From Clostridia bacterium (GTDB taxonomy: Bacteria > Bacillota_A > Clostridia > Oscillospirales > CAG-382): 9,076 bases of DNA. Position numbers and translations under genes: made by a program. The stretch covers positions 1 through 9,076 of the forward strand of contig JAGAAM010000213.1 of the NCBI GenBank assembly GCA_017615235.1, written 5' to 3'. The notes under the pieces were generated by a model, which worked only from the letters and a program-made list of their open reading frames with translations, was not told the DNA's origin and made no database searches. Every line of letters begins with the position of its first letter. The stretch's first letter is position 1. Of the stretch, positions 1-5,828 are shown piece after piece.

Positions 1-10
1 AACCTTATTT

Positions 11-23
11 CAGTCGGTTTTTT
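11..23 (+). terminator. Possible 3' arm and T-run of a terminator cut by the window edge
   Basis: CAGTCGG followed by six or seven T residues resembles the 3' arm and U-tract of an intrinsic terminator reading rightwards. The arm matches CAGTCGG in the complete hairpin at 268-293. The expected 5' arm would lie before position 1 and is not seen, so this is a guess from the 3' half only. Confidence 0.3.
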
Positions 24-28
24 GTCGC

Positions 29-293
29 ATATCGGCGCAAGAAGGAATTTGTACTGCAAATTCCAAAGGCGATATGTTTTGCATATATGCAAAACACGAT
101 ATAACGGCTTTGCCGCCTCGATATATTCGTTTACGGACGAAATATATCGTCCGTAAGCGAATGCGATATGATATTTGCCCTCGTTCGCGAAGCGAACATA
201 TCGCGTGCCGAAGGCACATATCGAACACCGAAGGTGTATATCACTTGCCCAAAGGGCAAATATCGCAGCCGACTGTCCTTTAGAACAGTCGGC
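29..293. repeat. Array of about nine short hairpins separated by ATATCG/CGATAT
   Basis: Non-coding stretch downstream of pgi made almost wholly of inverted repeats. Arms and loops: 44-51/57-64 (8 bp, 5-nt loop); 75-96 (perfect 22-bp palindrome); 105-108/112-115 (4 bp, TTT loop); 126-139/148-161 (14 bp, one G-T wobble, 8-nt loop); 183-188/192-197 (6 bp, GAA); 205-209/213-217 (5 bp, GAA); 225-229/233-237 (5 bp, GAA); 245-250/254-259 (6 bp, AAA); 268-276/285-293 (9 bp, 8-nt loop). Stem sequences all differ but pairing is kept. The hexamer ATATCG or its complement CGATAT lies at 29, 70, 97, 119, 144, 164, 198, 218 and 260, with a variant (ATATCA) at 238. Loop centres of the last regular units are 20-21 nt apart. 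There is no transposase, leader or CRISPR-like identical repeat. The role is unknown: a 3' UTR structure, nucleoid-protein site, miniature mobile repeat or slippage product are all possible. The structure itself is directly visible. Confidence 0.85.
268..293 (-). terminator. Hairpin GCCGACTGT/ACAGTCGGC after pgi; terminator-like but no T-run
   Basis: A perfect 9-bp stem with an 8-nt loop that can close further lies 32 nt past the pgi stop codon, the position of a terminator. Read leftwards it is followed by TGCGATATTT, not a T-run, and read rightwards by ATTTGCGG, so it lacks the usual tail in both directions. It also forms the last member of the hairpin array. It may be a worn or interrupted terminator, or a dispersed repeat that protects the pgi mRNA 3' end. 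Confidence 0.35.
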
Positions 294-325
294 ATTTGCG
301 GAGCTTTTTGTTATGCTTTTTCGGA

Positions 326-1663
326 TCAAATATCCTTTATCTTGCTTTCGAGTTCGGCTTTGCCGGCTTCGTAACCGGGCTTTCCGAGGAGTGCGAACAT
401 ATTCTTTTTGTACGCCTCGACGCCCGGCTGGTCGAAGGGGTTCACGCCGAGGATATATCCCGAAGCGGCGCAGGAGATGAAGAAGAAATATATCAGTTCG
501 CCGAGGCTGTATTCGTCCCTGCCGCCGAATTCGATTATAAGGCTGTCGGTGCCGCCGTCGCGGTGCGCGAGCAGCGTGCCGAGCATCGCTTTTTCGTTAA
601 TGCCGTCCATCGGTTCACCGGCGATGAAGTTCAGTCCGTCGCCGTTTTCGGCGTCGAAGGGAATGACCGGGGAATCCTTTTCGGCGGCAGTCGGGCGGAC
701 GATCGTCTCGAAGAGTATCGGCGAGCCGTCCTGTACGAACTGTCCGAGCGAGTGAAGATCGCTGCTGTATATAACCGAGGCGGGGAAGAGGCCTTTCTTT
801 TCCTTGCCTTCGCTTTCACCGAAAAGCTGCTTGTACCATTCTCCCATAAAGCGGAAATCGGGGTCGTAGCTTACCAGCACCTCGTTTTTCTTCCCGCGGG
901 AAAGCATTATGTTGCGGAGCACTGCGTAAACGTAAGCCGGGTTGCCGAGTCCCTGCGCGAAAAGCCTTTCGCGCTCGTCGACCGCGCCTTTCAGAAGCGC
1001 GCCGGTGTCGATCCCGGCGACTTCCGCCGGAAGCAGCCCGACCGCCGTCAGCACCGAGAACCTTCCGCCGACGTCGTCCGGGACGACGAAGCATTCGTAG
1101 CCTTCTTTGTCGGCAAGCGCCTTCAAAGCGCCGCGTTTCGCGTCGGTGGTGGCGATTATGCGCTCCGCCGCCTCTTTTTTGCCGTAGCGTTTTTCCATAT
1201 ATTCGCGCACAAGCCGGAAAGCGACCGCGCTTTCGGTCGTCGTGCCGGATTTGCTTATGACGTTCACGCTGACGCGTTTTCCTTCGCAAAGCGACATGAC
1301 TGCGTTGTATTCGCTGCCGGAAAAGGAATTGCCGATGAAATAAACCTCCGGGTCGCCGGTCTTAAGGCTGTTGTGATAAGGCGTTTTGAGGTATTCGATC
1401 ACGGCCCTCGCGCCGAGATAGGAACCGCCGATGCCGATCACGAGCAAAACGTCGCTGTTGGCGCGGATGCGCGCCGCCGCGGCTTTTATCCTTTTGTGTT
1501 CTTCGCCGTCCGGGCGGACGCCGAGATCGCGCCAGCCGAGGAAATCGGCGCCCTTGCCGTCGCCGGTCCTGATATGCCTGTCGGCTTCGGCAAGCGCCGC
1601 TCCGTAGGCTTTTATATCGCTTTCACTGATATTTTCGATCTGTTTATATCTTATCCCGACCAT
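326..1663 (-). CDS. pgi: Glucose-6-phosphate isomerase
   Basis: Cytoplasmic enzyme that interconverts glucose 6-phosphate and fructose 6-phosphate in glycolysis and gluconeogenesis. The 445-aa protein has the length of the short bacterial PGI group. Visible motifs: GIGGSYLGARA at residues 77-87 and SKSGTTTES at 137-145 (phosphosugar-binding SIS fold); PGI signature 1, DVGGRFSVLTAVG, at 197-209 with R201; GESEGK at 282-287 with likely catalytic Glu283; a histidine in the DLHSLGQF region (H304); and PGI signature 2 at 402-419, GVNPFDQPGVEAYK, ending in the expected catalytic Lys419. The start at 1663 has GGAG at 1672-1675, 8 nt upstream. Earlier in-frame ATGs overlap the preceding gene and lack this support. 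It lies 49 nt after a secreted-protein gene on the same strand with no terminator between, so co-transcription is likely. The functional call is secure; the operon is inference. Confidence 0.97.
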   Translation of the reverse strand: MVGIRYKQIENISESDIKAYGAALAEADRHIRTGDGKGADFLGWRDLGVRPDGEEHKRIKAAAARIRANSDVLLVIGIGGSYLGARAVIEYLKTPYHNSLKTGDPEVYFIGNSFSGSEYNAVMSLCEGKRVSVNVISKSGTTTESAVAFRLVREYMEKRYGKKEAAERIIATTDAKRGALKALADKEGYECFVVPDDVGGRFSVLTAVGLLPAEVAGIDTGALLKGAVDERERLFAQGLGNPAYVYAVLRNIMLSRGKKNEVLVSYDPDFRFMGEWYKQLFGESEGKEKKGLFPASVIYSSDLHSLGQFVQDGSPILFETIVRPTAAEKDSPVIPFDAENGDGLNFIAGEPMDGINEKAMLGTLLAHRDGGTDSLIIEFGGRDEYSLGELIYFFFISCAASGYILGVNPFDQPGVEAYKKNMFALLGKPGYEAGKAELESKIKDI

Positions 1664-1680
1664 TGTTTTTACTCCGTTTA

Positions 1681-1694
1681 AATAAATATTTATT
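1681..1694. repeat. 14-bp perfect A/T palindrome in the pgi leader
   Basis: AATAAATATTTATT reads the same on both strands and sits just upstream of the pgi Shine-Dalgarno sequence. No -35 element stands at the right distance for a separate pgi promoter, so its use is unknown. A/T-rich palindromes of this size also arise by chance. Confidence 0.4.
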
Positions 1695-1712
1695 GCTCCT
1701 GGTGACCGGCCG

Positions 1713-3641
1713 TCATCCGGGAAGATCATCGAGACCGCCCACAAAGAACTCCCAGGAAGACCGCGTTCCGTAATTGGTGCCGGGCTCGACAGTCGCGTCG
1801 TCGGCGACCGTGCTTTCCTCGTATTTGCTGAAATAAAGCTTATCCGAGACGGTGTTCATATCCCACAGCATCGTCTTGCGGCTGTTAGCGAAGTTTGCGA
1901 CCGAATCGTAAGGCGTGTAAACGCGGACGTCGAACTTCCAGGTCGGCTGTGAATCGCCCCAGAACACTACGCGAAGCGAACTGTTGTTATCGTCGAATAC
2001 GTCGCTGTACGCGGGATATACCGTGCCGTCGGTGGTGTAGTTGTCGTGATACGTGCCGTTGATGTCGAAGATGCGGGAATGCCTTCCGTAGGTCTTGTAT
2101 ACCGGAAACATACAGGTATAGGAGAGATAATGCACCGTCTTTTTGACGTAATGGGTGTTGACGTCGAGCGTTATCTTCGTGCCCGCTATGCGATAGGTGC
2201 GGGTGACTTCCGCGTAATAATCGGAAGGATCGGAAACGTAGAGATGCGTTTTTTCGACTATAGTGATCCCCTTCGCGGTGAAGGACTGACCGGCGGAAAG
2301 CGTCTGTTCGATCCCGGTCTCGGCGTTGAATATCTTAAAGCTTTGCAGCTCTTCAAGCCCGTGGTTCCCTCCGGAGAAGACGACTCCGCCGCTGCCGTTA
2401 TCGACGCGGTAAACGTATTCCCAGTCGGTGCCGCCGCCTGCTATGGCGTTGTTGTTGTAATAGACCGTGCCGATGTTCCAGGTGCCCCAGTCCTTTTTGT
2501 CGAAGGTAAGGCGGTAGGGAAGTCCGTTATAAGCCGTGGACATCGTGTAAAGCACGCTGCTCGTCATTGTAAAGGTCATATCCTGATCGTAGAGCAATGG
2601 TTCGTCCTCGTATTTTTCAAAAATATCATAGGTGCCAAGAACGTGGCGCTTGACTTTTACGTAATCTATCGTCGCGGGCTGTTCCCCGGTGACGGCCGCC
2701 ACCGCGAGGTTCGCGCCGGAAAGGCTGTGGCTTCCCAAGATAAAGCGTTTTATCATAAGGTAATCCGCGGCTTCGACAGCTCCGTTGGCGTCAACGTCGC
2801 CGTCCACGACGACCGTGACGGTATCGACCGCCTTGCCGTCAGCTGTTTTGGTGACGATATCGCCGGTCAAAAGCTCGCCGCCCGTTTTCGGGATTCCGTT
2901 CGGGGAGGAGAAAGCGACTTCGGTCCCGAACCGGTCGGCGATATCGCCGGCGTCGGTATTATCGGGGACGTGGAGGTATCCGCTGCCGTCGATAAAGAAT
3001 TTCGAGTTGCCGACGACGCGTATCCCGTCGGGTTCGCCGTAATCGGTCACGGTCTCGCCGTTCGGGACGCCGACTTCGAATTCGGTGAAGAAGGAAAAGC
3101 CGTAGCTGTCGGAACGGACGATATCCGCGCGGATATATCTCGCGTTGACGCCGTCGTCAAGTATAAGCTCGTAATCGTAAATGAACGACAGGCTTCCGCT
3201 GCGCTGAACGATCTTCGACTCGCCGATCCGGGTGTAATTCGTACCGTCGGCAGACCAGGAATAGCTTATGGATTTCGGATGGTTGATGCCGTCGCCGTCG
3301 CCCTGTGCGGAGACGAGATTGAAGCGTTCGACGTTTTCGACTGTCGATCCGAGGTCGAGGATTATGTAATAGGTCTGAGCGTAGCCGTATCCGACCCAGT
3401 CGGTACCGTAAAGGCTTGAATATCCGTATACTCCGTCGGTAAGCTCGTGCCCGTCGACGTAGTAATAACCCAACATGCCGGATTCGGTGCTTGACATCGG
3501 ATCGGAGCTGATGTAGCTGCATCCGAGCGCGACGTCGGTATAAGTCTTCGTCACGACGGTCTTCGCTTCCGCGGGGATGAATACCGCCGAAACGACGAAC
3601 AACGCCGCTATCAAAAGCGACAATAACTTTCTGGATTTCAT
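1713..3641 (-). CDS. Secreted discoidin-like/dockerin protein with unrecognised C-terminal domain (paralogue 1)
   Basis: Exported 642-aa protein. Residues 1-26 are a Sec signal peptide (KSRK n-region, hydrophobic core, likely cut after AEA). Residues 33-192 look like a discoidin/F5-8 type C module: DVALGCSY, VDGHELTDG, ILDLGSTVENVERFNL, SWSADGTNY, ARYIRADI, FTEFEVGV. Residues 205-278 are a small beta domain of a type often seen just before dockerins. Residues 279-340 are dockerin-like: DGDVDANGAVEAADYLMIKR is a good first calcium loop and helix, while the second half keeps DYVKVKRHVLG but lacks the Asp-rich loop. Residues 348-635 form a beta-rich domain I do not recognise (GGGTDWEYVYRV, SGGNHG, SYTCMFPVYKTYGRHSRI, VVFWGDSQPTW). 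There is no LPXTG, SLH or transmembrane anchor. The start has GGAGG at 3649-3653, 7 nt upstream. It follows its paralogue after 24 nt. Probable role: extracellular glycan or surface binding; catalysis is possible but unproven. Confidence 0.9.
   Translation of the reverse strand: MKSRKLLSLLIAALFVVSAVFIPAEAKTVVTKTYTDVALGCSYISSDPMSSTESGMLGYYYVDGHELTDGVYGYSSLYGTDWVGYGYAQTYYIILDLGSTVENVERFNLVSAQGDGDGINHPKSISYSWSADGTNYTRIGESKIVQRSGSLSFIYDYELILDDGVNARYIRADIVRSDSYGFSFFTEFEVGVPNGETVTDYGEPDGIRVVGNSKFFIDGSGYLHVPDNTDAGDIADRFGTEVAFSSPNGIPKTGGELLTGDIVTKTADGKAVDTVTVVVDGDVDANGAVEAADYLMIKRFILGSHSLSGANLAVAAVTGEQPATIDYVKVKRHVLGTYDIFEKYEDEPLLYDQDMTFTMTSSVLYTMSTAYNGLPYRLTFDKKDWGTWNIGTVYYNNNAIAGGGTDWEYVYRVDNGSGGVVFSGGNHGLEELQSFKIFNAETGIEQTLSAGQSFTAKGITIVEKTHLYVSDPSDYYAEVTRTYRIAGTKITLDVNTHYVKKTVHYLSYTCMFPVYKTYGRHSRIFDINGTYHDNYTTDGTVYPAYSDVFDDNNSSLRVVFWGDSQPTWKFDVRVYTPYDSVANFANSRKTMLWDMNTVSDKLYFSKYEESTVADDATVEPGTNYGTRSSWEFFVGGLDDLPG
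2020..2048. repeat. 29-bp exact DNA match to 3964-3992 (paralogous genes)
   Basis: This segment encodes the HDNYTTDGTV stretch and is identical to 3964-3992, again at a 1944-nt offset, so the two gene copies are colinear across this part of the C-terminal domain. Confidence 0.9.
2403..2438. repeat. 36-bp exact DNA match to 4347-4382 (paralogous genes)
   Basis: This segment, encoding the GGGTDWEYVYRV part of the C-terminal domain, is identical at DNA level to 4347-4382, exactly 1944 nt away. It marks the tandem gene duplication. Identity over twelve codons, including third positions, exceeds what protein conservation alone requires and may reflect recent duplication or gene conversion. Confidence 0.9.
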
Positions 3642-3665
3642 TTTCGATCCTCCGGAAACAGGTTT

Positions 3666-5627
3666 TTAATCGTCGAGATCACCGACAAAGAACTTCCATT
3701 GCGTCCTGGTGCCGACGTTGCTTCCGGCCTTGAGCGTCGCGCTGTCCGAGATCACGGTGAGTTCGTATTTGCTGACGTAAAGTTTATCGGAGACCTGGTT
3801 CATATCCCAGACCATCGTTTTGCTCGTGTTGCTGAAATTATCGGTCGAATCGAACGGGGTGAACACCTCGACGTCGTATTTCCAGGTCGGCTGGGAATCG
3901 CCCCAGAACACGACGTGGAGCGACCTGTTGCCGCGGTCGTAATGGTCGCCGTAAGGTTCGTAGACCGTGCCGTCGGTGGTGTAGTTGTCGTGCCAGCTGC
4001 CGTCGGTCGCGTAGATGCGCGAATGCCTGCCGTAAGTCTTGTAAACCGGGAACATGCAGGTGTAGGACATATAGAAGGCGGTGTCCTTGACGTAATGATA
4101 ATCGACGTCGAGCATTATCGCCGTGCCGTAAAGACGGTAGGTGCGGGTCACTTCGGCGTAATAGTCGTTCGGGTCGCCCTTGTGCATACGCGTCTTTTCG
4201 ACGAGCGTGATCCCTTTCGCTGTGAAGGACTGCCCTACGGCGAGATCGTGTTCCTCGCCGGTCCCGGAATCGAACACCTGAAGGCTTAAAAACTTCTCGT
4301 TGCCGTGGTTGCCGCCCGACCAGAGCCAGCCGCCCTGACCGTTGGAGACGCGGTAAACGTATTCCCAGTCGGTGCCGCCGCCGGCGAGACGGTTGCCGTC
4401 GTAATAGGAGGTGCCGATGTTCCAGGTGCCCCAGTTGGCGACGGAGGAGCCTTCCGTGTATTCGTTCTTCTTGTCAAAGGTCTGGCTGTACGGCTTGCCG
4501 TTGTAAGTCGTATCCATGCGGTATTCGCCGCTGCCCGTTCTTGTGAAAGTCATATCCTGATCGTACAGGTAGGGTACGAAGGCGTATTTTTCGAAAAGGT
4601 CGAACGTGCCGAGCACGTGGCGCTTGATCTTAAGATAATCCACCGCGGACGGATCCTCGCCTTCGTTTGTGAGCGAAGCGGCGGCAAGATGCGCGCCGGT
4701 GAGCGTATAGCTTCCGAGAACGTGGCGTTTCACCATAAGATAGTCGGTCGCGCTGACTTCGTTATCGCCGTTGACGTCGCCGTCGATGACTATCGGGACG
4801 GTGTCGGTCACTTTGCCGTCTGTTACCTTTTCGGCGTAATCGCCGGTAGCGACGTAACCGGAAGTGCGCGCTTCGCCGGATTCTTTCTTTATCGTGATAT
4901 TGTTATTTCCGCCGGTGAACTGGCGGTAAAGGTCTTCGACGGGGGTGCCGAGCGCGACTCCGCGCATGCAGTTCGCGCCGTCTGTCGTAAGCGGCGACGT
5001 ACCCACGAAGCGCACGTTGTCGGGTTCGCCGTCCGGAACGTCGATCGTCTCCGAGCCGTTGGGCACGCCGATCTCGAATTCGCAGAAGAAACAGAACATC
5101 GCGGCGTCGGGATGGGTGATAAGCGCGCGGACGTAACGCGCCGTAACTCCGGTATCAAGTATGAGTTCGCAGTTATAAGCCGAAGTCCCGGCGGCGATGG
5201 TCGCGCTGCCGAGGTCGGTATAGTTCGTTCCGTCGGCCGAGCAGGAATATGCGACCGCTTTCGGGAGTTTGATCGAGGCGCTCACTTCCTCCTCGGTGAC
5301 GAGGTTGAACCTTTCAAGCCCGGAAATCTCGGACCCGAGATCCACGATCACGGTGTGGACCCTGTTTCCGGATGAGGGAACGACAAGCCCGACCCACTCG
5401 GTGCCGTAGCAATCGTTATAACCGTACTGTCCGTCGGTCAGTTCGTGACCGTCGACGACCTGGTACGCCCAGTCGCCGGTATAGCAGTCGGGGCAGGTAT
5501 AGCTCTTTCCGAGAGCGACGTTTTCGTAGGTTTTCACAACGATCGTTTTCGCTCCGGTGAATGCGGGGATCGCCGCGGCGACAAAAAGAACGGCGAGAAC
5601 TATCGACAGTATCTTTCTGGTTTTCAT
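3666..5627 (-). CDS. Secreted discoidin-like/dockerin protein with unrecognised C-terminal domain (paralogue 2)
   Basis: First gene of the minus-strand block; 653 aa, same architecture as its downstream neighbour. Signal peptide 1-26 (TRK n-region, cut probably after TGA). Discoidin-like module about 33-190 (ENVALGKSYT, VVDGHELTDGQYGY, VIVDLGSEISGLERFNL, SCSADGTNY, ARYVRALI, CEFEIGV). Small beta domain about 203-279. Dockerin-like 281-345: DGDVNGDNEVSATDYLMVKR is a full calcium loop plus helix; the second half (SAVDYLKIKRHVLG) lacks acidic ligands. Unrecognised C-terminal domain about 351-648 with GGGTDWEYVYRV, SGGNHG, FTAKGITLVEKT, SYTCMFPVYKTYGRHSRI, WHDNYTTDGTVY and VVFWGDSQPTWK. Relative to the paralogue it carries about ten extra residues after DKK (388-398). 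GGAGG at 5633-5637 lies 5 nt before the ATG, and a promoter sits 53 nt upstream. Likely a cell-surface or cellulosome-style glycan-interacting protein; activity unknown. Confidence 0.9.
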   Translation of the reverse strand: MKTRKILSIVLAVLFVAAAIPAFTGAKTIVVKTYENVALGKSYTCPDCYTGDWAYQVVDGHELTDGQYGYNDCYGTEWVGLVVPSSGNRVHTVIVDLGSEISGLERFNLVTEEEVSASIKLPKAVAYSCSADGTNYTDLGSATIAAGTSAYNCELILDTGVTARYVRALITHPDAAMFCFFCEFEIGVPNGSETIDVPDGEPDNVRFVGTSPLTTDGANCMRGVALGTPVEDLYRQFTGGNNNITIKKESGEARTSGYVATGDYAEKVTDGKVTDTVPIVIDGDVNGDNEVSATDYLMVKRHVLGSYTLTGAHLAAASLTNEGEDPSAVDYLKIKRHVLGTFDLFEKYAFVPYLYDQDMTFTRTGSGEYRMDTTYNGKPYSQTFDKKNEYTEGSSVANWGTWNIGTSYYDGNRLAGGGTDWEYVYRVSNGQGGWLWSGGNHGNEKFLSLQVFDSGTGEEHDLAVGQSFTAKGITLVEKTRMHKGDPNDYYAEVTRTYRLYGTAIMLDVDYHYVKDTAFYMSYTCMFPVYKTYGRHSRIYATDGSWHDNYTTDGTVYEPYGDHYDRGNRSLHVVFWGDSQPTWKYDVEVFTPFDSTDNFSNTSKTMVWDMNQVSDKLYVSKYELTVISDSATLKAGSNVGTRTQWKFFVGDLDD

Positions 5628-5659
5628 ATTATCCTCCGTGCAGACGTGCTTTTCCTAAT

Positions 5660-5683
5660 CGCATATTATTACGCATATTATTA
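5660..5683. repeat. Perfect 12-bp tandem repeat CGCATATTATTA x2 at the transcription start
   Basis: Two exact head-to-tail copies, 5660-5671 and 5672-5683. The right copy overlaps the -10 box of the leftward promoter and the pair covers the expected start site. Such spacing could be an operator or a duplicated -10-like element; it could also be simple slippage. Confidence 0.6.
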
Positions 5684-5708
5684 TATATTAATTGTCCCTG
5701 CATTGCAA
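5680..5708 (-). promoter_or_regulatory. Sigma-A type promoter for the secreted-protein/pgi operon
   Basis: Read leftwards: -35 TTGCAA (5703-5708), 17-nt spacer, perfect -10 TATAAT (5680-5685). A run of seven T residues at 5711-5717 is an A-tract on this strand just upstream of the -35 and could act as an UP-like element. The start of transcription would fall near 5673, giving a leader of about 46 nt with GGAGG near its end. No factor-binding site was recognised. Confidence 0.75.
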
Positions 5709-5747
5709 GATTTTTTTCGCCGGGGCGTATAAATTGTTGTTTTGCGC

Positions 5748-5776
5748 TTGAATATCCCCGCGCGCTATGGTATCAT
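5748..5776 (+). promoter_or_regulatory. Sigma-A type promoter for the GH27 gene
   Basis: TTGAAT at 5748-5753, 17-nt spacer, TATCAT at 5771-5776. The nine bases TGGTATCAT at 5768-5776 recur exactly in the promoter at 7243-7271, suggesting the same basal promoter style. Transcription would start near 5783, giving a leader of about 46 nt. Its -35 lies 39 bp from the -35 of the divergent operon promoter, so a single regulator could act on both. Confidence 0.7.
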
Positions 5777-5799
5777 ATTTACACAATATGAGCCGCGCG

Positions 5800-5819
5800 G
5801 TTTCCCGCACGGCGGAAAC
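5800..5819 (+). promoter_or_regulatory. Small leader hairpin abutting the GH27 ribosome binding site
   Basis: GTTTCC (5800-5805) pairs with GGAAAC (5814-5819), leaving the GAGGA ribosome binding site (5820-5824) immediately 3' of the stem. It could tune translation, but a 6-bp stem is weak evidence. Confidence 0.25.
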
Positions 5820-5828
5820 GAGGATAAA

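Noticed and set aside
205..217. C(UUCG)G RNA tetraloop on the minus strand
   Set aside because: The transcript would read GCCUUCGGC, but the symmetric five-pair stem leaves a UUC triloop. Using a UUCG tetraloop shifts the register and breaks the rest of the stem.
10..283. Small coding frames across the hairpin array
   Set aside because: Several frames of 68-101 aa cross the array, but their translations simply repeat the hairpin units and they lack ribosome binding sites.
29..293. CRISPR array
   Set aside because: The repeated unit is only a hexamer, the hairpin stems differ from each other, spacing is irregular on the left side and no cas gene is present.
296..1681. Long open frame on the plus strand opposite pgi, and similar antisense frames at 2046-3419, 4305-5375, 5688-6707 and 7633-9057
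   Set aside because: Each is a shadow of a strongly supported gene. They arise from G+C-biased codon use, have low-complexity translations without recognisable motifs, and lack good ribosome binding sites.
1664..1744. Earlier pgi start giving a 472-aa protein
   Set aside because: It overlaps the end of the preceding gene by 32 nt and adds non-family residues, whereas the ATG at 1663 has a well-placed GGAG.
5742..5828. TTG start extending the GH27 protein by 29 residues
   Set aside because: This start lies upstream of the promoter's -35 and -10 boxes. The extension is not signal-like, and the ATG at 5829 has GAGGA just before the family's normal N-terminus.
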